From NCBI GenBank assembly GCA_965213845.1, contig CBDCAI010000008.1, forward strand, positions 62,001-126,000: a DNA stretch of 64,000 bases. Direction: 5' to 3'. The notes beneath the pieces are model-generated. The model was given only the letters and a program-made list of their open reading frames with translations, was not told the DNA's origin and searched no databases. Made by a program: the position numbers and the translations under genes. This document shows, piece by piece, positions 25,400-34,460 of the stretch (position 1 is the first letter of the stretch; each line of letters starts with the position of its first letter). The stretch comes from JBBROS01 sp965213845 (GTDB lineage Bacteria > Pseudomonadota > Alphaproteobacteria > Acetobacterales > Acetobacteraceae).

Positions 25400-27193
25400 T
25401 CAGTAGGCCAGGGCTGCGGCGGGGAAGATTTCGGAGCGGGCGCCGCGGGGGTCGCAGGCGGCTTCGAGCATGGCGGTTTCGGGGTGGCGTTCGGTGGCGC
25501 AGAGGAAGCCTTCGGTCCAGTCGGGGGCGATGTCGGTGGTGTGTCCGGCTTGGCGGAGGGCGTCGATGGTTCGGGGGCCGACGGCTCGTTCGATGCGGAC
25601 GCGGTTGAGGGCGTATTCGTGGGGGTGGAACTGGGCGGGGAAGTGGTCGCTGCTGAACTTGGGGGCTTCGATGGCGGCCTGGAGGTTCATGCCGAAGACG
25701 GCGCGGTTCAGGAAGAACTGGAGCTGCCATTGGTCCTGCTGGTCGCCGCCCATGCTGCCGAAGGCGAGCCAGGGCAGGCCGTCCTTCATGGCGAGGGAGG
25801 GGCTGATGGTGGTGCGGGGGCGTTTGCCGGGGGCGACGACGTTGGGAAAGCCCTGGGTGAGGTTGAAGTTGGAGAGGCGTGCGCCGAGGGGGAAGCCGAG
25901 GTTGGGGACGATCTCGGCGGCGCGGATCCATGCGCCGCTGGGGGTTGCGGCGCAGGCGTTGCCGGCCTGGTCCATGGCGTCGACGTGGACGGTGCCGGGG
26001 CCCCAGGCGGCTCCGCCCAGGCGTTCGTGGGATGGGAGCAGGGGCAGGTTGCGGCGGGGGTCGCCGGGGCGGAGGGAGGGGTTTGCGGCGGGTTCGATGA
26101 GGGTGGCGCGGGCGGTGCCGTAGGTGTCGGACAGGAGGGTGTCGAGCGGGACGTCGATGAAGGCGGGGTCGCCGTAGAACTGCTCGCGGTCGGCCCAGGC
26201 GAGCTTCACGGCCTCGATGACGGTGTGGAGGTAGGGGGCGGTGTTGTGGCCCATGGCGCGGAGGTCGAAGCGCTTGAGGATGGAGAGGGCCTGCAGGAGG
26301 GCGGGACCCTGGTTCCAGGGGCCGCATTTGTGGAGGACGGCGCCGGCGAAGCCGAGGCTGGCGGTGGGCTCGACGGGGACGTGGAAGGCGGCGAGGTCGG
26401 CTGCGGCGAGCAGGCCGTCATGGGCGGCGGCGTAGAGGGCGATCTCGTGGGCGATGTCGCCCTGGTAGAAGGCGCGGAAGGCGGCATGGAGGCCGTCCTG
26501 GCGGGAGCCGGGGGCGCGGCGTTCGGCGTCGGCGAGGTGCTGGAGGGTGCGGGCGAGTGCGGGGTTGCGGAGCGGCGCGCCTTCCTGAGGGACGTGGCCG
26601 CCGGGGAGGTAGAGGGCGGCCGAGCCGGGCCATTGGGCGCGGAACTTGTCGGCGAGTGCGGCGATGCCGTAGCCGTGCTGGCGGAGGAGGCCGGCGTGGA
26701 CGGGGAAGCCGTCCTGGGCGAGGGCGATGGCGGGGACGAGGATCTCGGCCAGGGAGAGGCGGCCGAAGCGGATGAGGGCCTCGACCAGCGCGCCGAACGC
26801 GCCGGGGACGCCGGCGGCGAGGATGCCCTCGGGGGGGATGGCGCCGAGGCCGCGGGCGCGGAAGGCCTCGGGCGTGGCGCGAGCGGGGGCGACCATGTTG
26901 CCGTTGATGCAGACGACGCGCGCGGTGCCGGCCTCGTGGACCAGGATGGGGCATTCGCCGCCGATGGTGTGCATCTGCGGGTTGACGACGCCTTCGACGA
27001 AGGTTGCGGCGACGGCGGCGTCGATGGCGTTGCCGCCGGCCTGGAGGATCTCGATCCCGGCGAGGGCGGAGAGGGTGTGCTGGCTGGCGACGGCACCGCG
27101 GCGGCCGAAGATGCGGGGGAAGACGCCGACCGGGTCTGTGGGCAGGACGCGGTAGCTGCGGGTGGGGACTTGGTGGGGGGCGGCTTGGTCCAT
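25400..27193 (-). CDS. ggt: Gamma-glutamyltransferase-family Ntn hydrolase
   Basis: This 597-residue protein matches the GGT family: GAVASQHTLSALAGIEILQAGGNAIDAAVAA at the N-terminus, and the autoprocessing/catalytic Thr401 in GPGTVHVDAMDQAGNA. The usual motif is Thr-Thr-His; here it is Thr-Val-His, but the nucleophilic threonine is kept. No signal peptide is evident, so it may be cytoplasmic, as in several GGT-like amidases. It may cleave gamma-glutamyl amides or related N-acyl substrates. It is divergent from an MFS transporter across a spacer of 20-bp repeats. The ATG at 27193 lacks a strong Shine-Dalgarno sequence. Confidence 0.87.
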   Translation of the reverse strand: MDQAAPHQVPTRSYRVLPTDPVGVFPRIFGRRGAVASQHTLSALAGIEILQAGGNAIDAAVAATFVEGVVNPQMHTIGGECPILVHEAGTARVVCINGNMVAPARATPEAFRARGLGAIPPEGILAAGVPGAFGALVEALIRFGRLSLAEILVPAIALAQDGFPVHAGLLRQHGYGIAALADKFRAQWPGSAALYLPGGHVPQEGAPLRNPALARTLQHLADAERRAPGSRQDGLHAAFRAFYQGDIAHEIALYAAAHDGLLAAADLAAFHVPVEPTASLGFAGAVLHKCGPWNQGPALLQALSILKRFDLRAMGHNTAPYLHTVIEAVKLAWADREQFYGDPAFIDVPLDTLLSDTYGTARATLIEPAANPSLRPGDPRRNLPLLPSHERLGGAAWGPGTVHVDAMDQAGNACAATPSGAWIRAAEIVPNLGFPLGARLSNFNLTQGFPNVVAPGKRPRTTISPSLAMKDGLPWLAFGSMGGDQQDQWQLQFFLNRAVFGMNLQAAIEAPKFSSDHFPAQFHPHEYALNRVRIERAVGPRTIDALRQAGHTTDIAPDWTEGFLCATERHPETAMLEAACDPRGARSEIFPAAALAY

Positions 27194-27212
27194 GGCGCGA
27201 TCTTGCCCCGTC

Positions 27213-27280
27213 GACCGTTTTCCGCAACCCTCGGCCGCTTTCCGCAACCCTTGGCCGCTTTCCGCAACCTTTGGCCGCTG
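27213..27280. repeat. 20-bp tandem repeats in divergent ggt/MFS promoter region
   Basis: Three full units start at 27213, 27233 and 27253, with a partial fourth at 27273. The unit is GGCCGCTTTCCGCAACCCTT with one to three changes per copy. They fill most of the 117-bp space between the divergent gene starts (27193 and 27311). A period close to two helical turns is what one would expect of a cooperative protein-binding array. Confidence 0.85.
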
Positions 27281-27310
27281 GCAGGGGGGTTCCGGCTCGG
27301 GGAGGACGGG

Positions 27311-28528
27311 ATGGCGGCGCGGGCGTGGGTGGCGGCGCTGGGGACGACGCTGCTGATGCAGACGGTGACCAGCTTCATGAACCAGAGCCTGCCCATCATC
27401 GCGCCGCTGCTGACGGCCGGGGCGGGTCTGGCGCCGGAGCGGATCGGCAACATCCAGTCGTTGAACTCGCTGGGGTCGATCCTGTTCCTGACGTTCGGGG
27501 GGCCGCTGCTGCTGCGGTTCGGGCCGGTGCGGTCGTTGCAGGCGGGGGCGGTGCTGACGACGCTGGGGCTGCTGGTGGCGGCGAGCGGGTGGTGGCCGTT
27601 TTTGGCGGTGGCGGGGCTGGTGATGGGGGTGGGGTATGGCCCCTCCCCGCCTGCGGGCAGCCGGATCTTGGCGGCGACGGCGCCGGTGCGGCACCGGACC
27701 CTGATCTTTTCGATCAAGCAGGCCGGGGCGCCGCTGGGGGGTGCGCTGGCGGGGCTGCTGCTGGCGCCCGCGGCGGCGCGGTTCGGGTGGCCGGCGGCGC
27801 TGCTGATCTCGGTGGGGTCGGGGCTGGGGGCGGCGCTGCTGATCGGGCCGATGCGGGGGCGGCTCGATGTGGAGCGGGACGCGACGCAGCCGATCGGGCC
27901 TGGCACGCTGCTGCGGTGGCGGAACGTGCGGGCGCCTTACGTGGTGCTGCGGGCCAACCTGCCTTTGGCGACGGTGACGGCGCTGGCGGTGTCGTTCGCG
28001 CTGGTGCAGGGGTGCCTGTTCGGGTTCACGGTGACGTATCTGTCGGTGGACCGGGGATTGTCGTTGCCGGAGGCGGGGGCGGCGTATGCGGCGATGCAGG
28101 GGGCCGGGGTGGTGGCGCGGGTCGTCCTGGGGTGGCTTGCGGACCGGACGGGGGCGCCGGCGGTGAACCTGACGGTGCAGGCCGGCTTGGCGGCGGGGGC
28201 GGTGCTGGTGCTGGCGGTTTTGCCGGCGGGGTCGTCGTTGGGCGTGGTGGCCGGGGTGTGCGGGTTGTGCGGGTTTCTGGCGGCGAGCTGGAACGGCATC
28301 TATCTGGCGGAGGTGGTGCGGTTGTCGGCGGCGAACCAGGTGACGGAGGCGACGGCGGGCAGCTCGGTGTTCACGTTCCTGGGCTACATGGCGGGGCCGA
28401 CGATCTTTTCGGGGATCGTGACGGTCTCGGGGAGCTGGCGGGGGGCGTTCGTGGCGATGGCGGGGCTGCTGGCGGTCATGGCGGGGGTGCAGGCGGCGCT
28501 GCTGGTGCGGGGGCGGCGGGGGGGTTGA
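27311..28528 (+). CDS. Major facilitator superfamily transporter
   Basis: This 405-residue protein has about twelve transmembrane segments and an MFS-type loop (WLADRTGAPAVN between helices 8 and 9). The ATG at 27311 is preceded by GGAGG five bases away. It resembles general MFS permeases of the cyanate/organic-acid type, without a specific family match. It is divergent from the gamma-glutamyltransferase gene and shares its repeat-containing control region, so it may export or import a substrate or product of that enzyme (inference). It converges with the 28547-30103 gene, 18 bp apart. Confidence 0.85.
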   Translation: MAARAWVAALGTTLLMQTVTSFMNQSLPIIAPLLTAGAGLAPERIGNIQSLNSLGSILFLTFGGPLLLRFGPVRSLQAGAVLTTLGLLVAASGWWPFLAVAGLVMGVGYGPSPPAGSRILAATAPVRHRTLIFSIKQAGAPLGGALAGLLLAPAAARFGWPAALLISVGSGLGAALLIGPMRGRLDVERDATQPIGPGTLLRWRNVRAPYVVLRANLPLATVTALAVSFALVQGCLFGFTVTYLSVDRGLSLPEAGAAYAAMQGAGVVARVVLGWLADRTGAPAVNLTVQAGLAAGAVLVLAVLPAGSSLGVVAGVCGLCGFLAASWNGIYLAEVVRLSAANQVTEATAGSSVFTFLGYMAGPTIFSGIVTVSGSWRGAFVAMAGLLAVMAGVQAALLVRGRRGG

Positions 28529-28546
28529 TGCGGCTGCGAGCCCGGT

Positions 28547-30103
28547 TCAGACGTCGACCTCCCAGAAGATGGGGAAGCTGCTTTGGGGGAGGTTCTTGAG
28601 GCGGTTGCGGTAGGCGGCGGGGCGGCTGAACTGGCCCCACATGACGCTGGGGACGATCTCGTAGCAGATGGTCTGGATGTCGGCGGCGATGGCGCGGCGG
28701 GCGGGCAGGTCCTCGGCCTTGGCGAAGCGGGCGAGCAGCGCGGGGATGCGGTTGTCGCAGCTCCAGCCGGGATAGTCGGCGCAGGTGCTGGCGACGTAGA
28801 AGTGGTTGAGCGGGCTGACCATGTCGACGCCGTTGGAGTAGACGCCGAAGAGGCTCCAGCCGTCTTTCTTCGCCCGGCGCGCCAGCACGGTGCCCCAGTC
28901 CATCGGCTGCTCGTCGACGGTGAAGCCGGCCTGGCGCATCCCCTGGGCGAGGACGCGGCAGGCGGTCTCGCTGATGGAGCCCGAGGTTTCGAGCATGACG
29001 ACGGGCTCGCCGGCGTAGGCGGTCTGTTTGAGGGCGGCGCGGGCGGCCTCGATCGAGAAGGGTACGCCGGCCGGGGTGGGCGCGCCGGCGGCGGACTGCA
29101 GCGGGGAGTCGCACATCCAGAACGAGGGGCATGGGGGGGCGGCGAAGCGCTTGGGAATGCCGATGGCGCCGAGGATCTCGGCCTGGTCGACGAGCGACCA
29201 GAGGACCCGGCGGACGGCAGGGTCGGTGAACGGGCCGGTGGCGTGGTTGAGGCGGAAGTTGCCCTGGAACATGTGGATGCCGCCGAGCGTCATCAGCGAG
29301 ACGTCGCGGGCCTTGGCGAGGCGGTCGATCTGGTCGAACGAGACGTATTGGACGTAGTCGACCTCGCCGGCGGCCAGGGCGTTGGCGGCGGTCGCGTCGT
29401 CGGGGATGACGCGGAGCACGAGGCGGTCGATGCGGGGGATCTTGCCGCCGGCGAGAAAGCTGGCGGGCTCCTCGCGCGGGAGGTAGGCGGGGTTGCGCTC
29501 GAGGATCATGCGGTCGCCGGGGCGCCACTCGTCGGGGCGGAAACGGAAGGGGCCGGAGCCGACGATCTCGGTGATGCGCTTGTCGCCGGGGGTGGCGGCG
29601 AGGCGTTCGGGAAGCATGAAGGGCACGACGGCGTTAGGCTTGCCGAGGACGTCGAGCATGAGGGGGAAGGGTTCGCGCAGGTGGATGACGAAGGTGCGGG
29701 CGTCGGTGGCGTCGATGGCGGTGCTGGCGGCGGCGAGCATGCGGCCGAGCGGGTCCTTGGGCATCCAGCGCTTGAGGCTGGCGGTGCAGTCCTGGGCGGT
29801 GACGGGGGTGTTGTCGTGCCACAGGAGGCCGGGGCGGAGGGCGAAGCGCCAGGTGAGGCGGTCGGGCGAGGTTTCCCAGTTGGCGATCATCTGGGGGTGG
29901 ATGGCGCCGTCGTCGGCGGTGGCGAAGAGGGTGTCCCAGACGTGGTAGCCGAAGGTGCGGGTGATGGCGGCGGTGGTGGCGTAGGGGTCGAGGATGACGG
30001 CCTCGGATTCGAGCACGAGGTCGAGGGTGCGGCCGGCGGCGCGGGCGGGCCGGGCGAGGGTGGCGGCGGCGCTGGCGGCGAGGACGGTTCGGCGGTTGAG
30101 CAT
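28547..30103 (-). CDS. Peptide/nickel-type ABC transporter substrate-binding protein (SBP_bac_5), orphan
   Basis: This 518-residue periplasmic protein has a signal peptide (LNRRTVLAASAAATLARPARAAG, possibly Tat) and the SBP_bac_5 fold (LDPYATTAAITRTFGYHVWDTLF, GSGPFRF, AYAGEPVVML). It would capture a peptide-like or other organic ligand. AGGAGG precedes the ATG at 30103. No permease or ATPase gene is adjacent on this strand. The permease pair lacking such a protein at 12677-14469 is one possible partner, though not linked. It is divergent from the amidase at 30291. Confidence 0.9.
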   Translation of the reverse strand: MLNRRTVLAASAAATLARPARAAGRTLDLVLESEAVILDPYATTAAITRTFGYHVWDTLFATADDGAIHPQMIANWETSPDRLTWRFALRPGLLWHDNTPVTAQDCTASLKRWMPKDPLGRMLAAASTAIDATDARTFVIHLREPFPLMLDVLGKPNAVVPFMLPERLAATPGDKRITEIVGSGPFRFRPDEWRPGDRMILERNPAYLPREEPASFLAGGKIPRIDRLVLRVIPDDATAANALAAGEVDYVQYVSFDQIDRLAKARDVSLMTLGGIHMFQGNFRLNHATGPFTDPAVRRVLWSLVDQAEILGAIGIPKRFAAPPCPSFWMCDSPLQSAAGAPTPAGVPFSIEAARAALKQTAYAGEPVVMLETSGSISETACRVLAQGMRQAGFTVDEQPMDWGTVLARRAKKDGWSLFGVYSNGVDMVSPLNHFYVASTCADYPGWSCDNRIPALLARFAKAEDLPARRAIAADIQTICYEIVPSVMWGQFSRPAAYRNRLKNLPQSSFPIFWEVDV

Positions 30104-30290
30104 GGCGCGGGCCTCCTGGTCGGTCTTGCAGCGCTGACGTCCGGTTCAGCAACGCGATGGCGATTCCGGGCAGTCGGTTGTTTGTTTTCGTGTCGTGACC
30201 GATCATGCGTCCGGCGCACACGGCGACGAACTCCTGATCCAGGACACTAGGCGCAGGCTTGTCGAAGCGTCCACAGAAACGGAGAGAACC

Positions 30291-31778
30291 ATGACCGAGC
30301 TGCTGTCCTTGTCTGCGAGTCAGGCGGCTTCGTTGATCCGGCGGGGAAAGATCTCGCCGGTGGAGCTGACGGCGGCGGTGCTGGGGGCGATCGAGGCGGC
30401 GCAGCCTGTGTTGAACGCGTTCGTGACGATCACGGGCGAGCAGGCGATGGCGCAGGCGCGGGCGGCCGAGCGGGCGGTGATGGATGGGGCGGCTTTGGGC
30501 CCGCTGCACGGGGTTCCGGTGAGCATCAAGGACCAGGTGGAGACGGCGGGGGTGCTGACGACGCATGGCAGCGCGATCTTTGCCGGGCATGTGCCGGAGC
30601 GGGACGACGCGATCGCGGTGCGGCTGCGCGAGGCAGGGTGCATCCTGGTGGGCAAGACGCGAATGCCGGAGTTCGGGCACAAGGGGCTGACGGACGGGCC
30701 GAGCTTCGGAGTGACGCCGAACCCTTGGGATCTGTCGCGGACGTCGGGCGGGAGCAGCGGGGGGGCTGCGGCGGCGGTGGCGGCGGGATTGGGGCCGCTG
30801 GCGCTGGGGACGGACGGGGCCGGATCGGTGCGGATCCCGGCGGCGGCGTGCGGCGTGGTGGGGCATAAGCCGACGTTGGGGGCGGTGCCGTGGGAGAGCG
30901 CGCTGGATGCGTTCGGGAACTACACCTATGGCGGGCCGATCACGCGGACGGTGACGGATGCGGCGCTGATGCATGTGGCGCTGTCGGGGCCGAGCGGGCG
31001 GGATCCTTGGAGCCTGACGAACCGGGAGCAGTCTCGGCTGACGGCGGGGTTGATCGGGATGGATCTGTCGAGCCTGCGTATCGGGATCGTGGCGCTGGCG
31101 GCGAACCTGCATGTGGACCGGGACGTGGCGGCGAACACGGCGCTTTCGCTGGGGGCGCTGGAGGCGCAGGGGGCAGTGGTGGAGCCGATCGGGACGGCGG
31201 TGGATTGGATGGAGCTGCCGGGGCGGGTGATGTACCAGGGCAACTTCGCGGTGGCGATGGAGCCGCACCGGGCGCGGTGGGAGAACCAGATGGACCCGTC
31301 CCTGCTGGCGTTCATGGAGCGCGGGCGGGCGTTCAGCCTGACGGAGTTCCGGGAGGGGCAGTATGCGCGGACGCGGCTGTTCCGGGCGATCCAGGATCTG
31401 CTGACGCGGTTCGACATGCTGGTGATGCCGACGCTGACGCGGAGCGCGCTGCCGGCGGACTTCGATGCGGCGCACGACCAGGTGGAGATCGACGGGGGGC
31501 GGTGGGGGATCACGCGGCAGGGTTGGACCGCCTATGTGTATCCGTTCAACCTGACGGGTCACCCGGCGCTGACGGTGCCGTCGGGGTTCGCGGCGGACGG
31601 GCTGCCGACGGGGGTGCAGATCGTCGGGCGGTGGGGGGCGGACATGGACGTGCTGCGGGTCGGGGCGGTGCTGGAAGCGGTGCGGCCTTGGGCGGATCGG
31701 CGGCCCACCGCTTACAAGGATGCGGCGGGTTATCAGCATGCGACTGCTCACAAGGCAGGCGTGCCGGCGCAAGGGTAG
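30291..31778 (+). CDS. Amidase signature-family enzyme
   Basis: This 495-residue enzyme has the Ser-cisSer-Lys triad of the amidase signature family: Lys80 in PVSIKDQ, cis-Ser155 in GGSSGG and nucleophile Ser179 in GTDGAGSVRIP. It hydrolyses a carboxylic amide to acid and ammonia; the substrate is unknown. The ATG at 30291 has GGAGAG six bases upstream. A strong hairpin follows its stop, then a Dpp-type uptake operon on the same strand that ends in another amidase. It is probably its own transcription unit in a shared amide-catabolism locus. Confidence 0.88.
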   Translation: MTELLSLSASQAASLIRRGKISPVELTAAVLGAIEAAQPVLNAFVTITGEQAMAQARAAERAVMDGAALGPLHGVPVSIKDQVETAGVLTTHGSAIFAGHVPERDDAIAVRLREAGCILVGKTRMPEFGHKGLTDGPSFGVTPNPWDLSRTSGGSSGGAAAAVAAGLGPLALGTDGAGSVRIPAAACGVVGHKPTLGAVPWESALDAFGNYTYGGPITRTVTDAALMHVALSGPSGRDPWSLTNREQSRLTAGLIGMDLSSLRIGIVALAANLHVDRDVAANTALSLGALEAQGAVVEPIGTAVDWMELPGRVMYQGNFAVAMEPHRARWENQMDPSLLAFMERGRAFSLTEFREGQYARTRLFRAIQDLLTRFDMLVMPTLTRSALPADFDAAHDQVEIDGGRWGITRQGWTAYVYPFNLTGHPALTVPSGFAADGLPTGVQIVGRWGADMDVLRVGAVLEAVRPWADRRPTAYKDAAGYQHATAHKAGVPAQG

Positions 31779-31780
31779 GC

Positions 31781-31803
31781 AATCCCGGTCCGCGACCGGG
31801 ATT
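31781..31803 (+). terminator. hairpin after amidase gene, possible terminator
   Basis: AATCCCGGT (31781-31789) pairs perfectly with ACCGGGATT (31795-31803) across a 5-nt loop, three bases after the amidase stop codon. Only TTGGG follows, not a T run, so termination strength is uncertain. It separates the amidase from the downstream transporter operon. Confidence 0.55.
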
Positions 31804-31885
31804 TGGGCCCTGGCGGAGGGTGTTTTTGCGTTGCGCTGCCGGTTCGTGCTTGCCAGGTTTGCGGCTTGTCTGCTGGAGGCGCTGC

Positions 31886-33463
31886 ATGGTCCGGTTCTCG
31901 TTGGTTTCCCGTCTGGCTGCGGCCGGGCTGCTGCTGGGTGCGGTGCAGGCGCCGGCGCGGGCGCAGGGCGTGCTGACGGTCGCGATGACGGCGGGCGACA
32001 TCCCGGTGACGGGCGGCAACCCGGACCAGGGGTTCGAGGGGTTCAGGTTCGTCGGGCTAAGCCTGTATGATTCGCTGATCAACTGGGACCTGAGCAGCGC
32101 CGACAAGCCGGCCGAGATCAAGCCGGGCCTGGCCACGGAATGGAAGATCGACCCGGCGGACCACACGAAGTGGATCTTCACCTTACGACAGGGGGTGAAG
32201 TTCCACGACGGATGCGCGTTCGATGCGGATTCGGTGGTGTGGAATTACGGGCGGTTCGACGAGAAGGCGCCGCAGTGGAACGCGCAGCAGTTCGCGCTGT
32301 CGCGCGCGTATCTGCCGAACTTCGCCAAGGTGGAGAAGATCGACGACCACACGGTTGCGCTGTACACGAAGGTGCCGAGCTCGTTGTTTCCTTACGAGAT
32401 GAGCTTCGTGGTGTTGACGAGCAAGTGCCGCGCCGAGGCGGTGAAGTATGACTGGGCGGCCTATGCCATGCAGCCTTCGGGCACCGGGCCATACAAGTTC
32501 GATCGCATGGTGCCGCATGAGCGGTTGGAGTTCGTGCCGAACAAGGATTACTGGGACAAGACGCGGGTTCCGAAGCAGGACCGGCTGGTCCTGTTGCCGA
32601 TGCCGGAGGCGAGCACGCGGACGGCGGCGCTGCTGTCGGGCCAGGTGAATTTCGTGGAGGCGCCGAGCCCCGATGCGATCCCGCGGCTGAAGTCGTCGGG
32701 AATGAAGATCATCACCAACACGTATCCGCATGTGTGGCCGTATCAGCTGAACACGGAGGTTGGGCCGTTCAAGGACGTGCGGGTACGGCAGGCGGCGAAC
32801 TTCGCGATCAACCGGGATGATGTGGCGGAGCTGCTGGGCGGGACGGCGATCCCGGCGCCGGTGGCGTTCCCGCCGGGGACGCCTTGGTTCGGCCATCCGG
32901 TGCCTTACACGCACGACGTGGCGAAGGCGAAGGCGTTGTTGAAGGAGGCCGGGTGCACGCCGTGCAAGGTGACGCTGGCGATCAGCACGTCGGGTTCGGG
33001 GCAGATGCAGCCGCTGCCGATGAACGAGCTGGTGAAGTCTCAGCTGGAGGAGGCTGGGTTCCAGGTGACGCTGCAGCCGATGGACTGGAACGCGCTACTG
33101 GCGATGAGCCGGGTGCCGCCGCCGGCGGGGGTGGACGCGAACAACGTCAGCCGGTCGATCCAGGACCCGATCGCGGGCATGACGCGGTTCATGCAGAAGG
33201 CGCAGTGGTCGCCGAACGGCAGCAACTGGGGGCATTTCTTCACGCCGGACATGGAGGCCCTGATCACCCAGGCGTTCAACGAGTTCGACGCGGGCAAGCG
33301 TTTGGGCCTGTTGGAGAAGATGCATGAGCTGATGGTGCAGCAGGCGCCGTTCATCTGGGTGGTGCACGACCTGAACCCGCGGGCGCTGTCGCCGAAGGTC
33401 AAGGGGTTCGTGCAGGCGCAGAGCTGGTTCCAGGACCTGACGCCGATCACGGTGGACAAGTAG
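31886..33463 (+). CDS. Peptide/nickel-type ABC transporter substrate-binding protein (SBP_bac_5)
   Basis: This 525-residue protein has a Sec signal peptide (VSRLAAAGLLLGAVQAPARA, mature start near QGVLTV). The SBP_bac_5 body includes GLATEWKIDPADHTKWIFTLRQGVKFHDG and GTGPYKFDRMVPHERLEF. Two cysteines in AGCTPCKVTL may form a disulphide. GGAGG lies six bases before the ATG at 31886. It is the first gene of a nine-gene operon with its own permeases, ATPases and hydrolases, so its ligand is probably an amide- or ureido-containing molecule rather than a peptide nutrient (inference). Confidence 0.92.
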   Translation: MVRFSLVSRLAAAGLLLGAVQAPARAQGVLTVAMTAGDIPVTGGNPDQGFEGFRFVGLSLYDSLINWDLSSADKPAEIKPGLATEWKIDPADHTKWIFTLRQGVKFHDGCAFDADSVVWNYGRFDEKAPQWNAQQFALSRAYLPNFAKVEKIDDHTVALYTKVPSSLFPYEMSFVVLTSKCRAEAVKYDWAAYAMQPSGTGPYKFDRMVPHERLEFVPNKDYWDKTRVPKQDRLVLLPMPEASTRTAALLSGQVNFVEAPSPDAIPRLKSSGMKIITNTYPHVWPYQLNTEVGPFKDVRVRQAANFAINRDDVAELLGGTAIPAPVAFPPGTPWFGHPVPYTHDVAKAKALLKEAGCTPCKVTLAISTSGSGQMQPLPMNELVKSQLEEAGFQVTLQPMDWNALLAMSRVPPPAGVDANNVSRSIQDPIAGMTRFMQKAQWSPNGSNWGHFFTPDMEALITQAFNEFDAGKRLGLLEKMHELMVQQAPFIWVVHDLNPRALSPKVKGFVQAQSWFQDLTPITVDK

Positions 33464-33491
33464 CCGCACCCGTCGGGCGCGCGGAGGGGCG

Positions 33492-34460
33492 ATGGCCAAG
33501 ACCATCCTGTGGCGGCTGATCTACGCCCTTCCGATCGCGTTCGGGGTGAGCCTGGTTTGTTTCATGCTGGTGTATCTGGCGCCCGGGGACCCGTTGCAGA
33601 CGGTGCTGCCGCCCGATGCGACGGCGGAGATGATCGAGGTCGTGAAGAAGGCGTACGGCTTCGACAAGCCGCTGCCAGTGCAGTTCGTGAACTGGATGTG
33701 GCGTGCGGCGCACGGGGATTTCGGGTTGAGCGTCGCGACGCGGCGGCCGGTGTCGCTCGAGGTGGGCGGGGCGCTGGTGAACACGCTGGAGCTTGCGATC
33801 TTCGCGGTGCCGATCTCGTTCGCGATCGGGGCGACGCTGGGGACGGTGGCCGGGTGCGTGCGGCCGGGGCGGCTGGGGCGGACGATCGACCGGCTGGTGA
33901 CGGGGACGGCGGTGCTGGGGGTGAGCGTGCCGAACTACTGGCTGGGGCTGGTGATGGTGATCATCTTCGCCGTGGAGATGGCGTGGCTGCCGGCCTCGGG
34001 GATGGGGAGCAACGGGTCCGACAACTTCTCGGCGTTCCATCTGGACGACCTGCGGTATCTGGTGCTGCCGGTGATCACGCTGGCGATGGTGCCGGTGGGG
34101 ATCATCGCACGGACGACGCGGGCGGCGGTGCTGGAGGTGCGGGGGCAGGACTTCGTGACGACGCTGCGGGCCAAGGGGCTGAGCGAATGGGCGGTGGTGC
34201 GGCACGTGCTGAAGAACGCCGCGCCCGGGATGCTGGCGGTGATGGGGCTGCAGTTCGGCTACCTGATGGGCGGGTCGATCCTGGTGGAGCCGGTGTTCGC
34301 GTGGCCGGGCTCGGGCACGCTGCTGGGGCGGGCGATCGTGAACCGTGACGTGCCGGTGCTGCAGGGGGCGATATTGTCGTTGGCGCTGGTGTTCGTCGCG
34401 ACCAACCTGGTGGTGGACCTGATGCAGGCTGCGATCGACCCGCGCGTGCGGCGCAGCTGA
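33492..34460 (+). CDS. DppB-type ABC transporter permease
   Basis: This 322-residue permease has TM1 at about 7-29, LAPGDPLQTVLP, HGDFGLSVATRRPV, then five helices and the coupling loop EVRGQDFVTTLRAKGL, ending VDLMQAAIDPRV. GGAGGGG precedes the ATG at 33492. It forms the channel of the operon's transporter with the next gene, whose ATG shares one base with this stop. Confidence 0.92.
   Translation: MAKTILWRLIYALPIAFGVSLVCFMLVYLAPGDPLQTVLPPDATAEMIEVVKKAYGFDKPLPVQFVNWMWRAAHGDFGLSVATRRPVSLEVGGALVNTLELAIFAVPISFAIGATLGTVAGCVRPGRLGRTIDRLVTGTAVLGVSVPNYWLGLVMVIIFAVEMAWLPASGMGSNGSDNFSAFHLDDLRYLVLPVITLAMVPVGIIARTTRAAVLEVRGQDFVTTLRAKGLSEWAVVRHVLKNAAPGMLAVMGLQFGYLMGGSILVEPVFAWPGSGTLLGRAIVNRDVPVLQGAILSLALVFVATNLVVDLMQAAIDPRVRRS

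Noticed and set aside
27213..27280. CRISPR array
   Set aside because: The 20-bp units are contiguous, with no spacers, and no cas genes are present.
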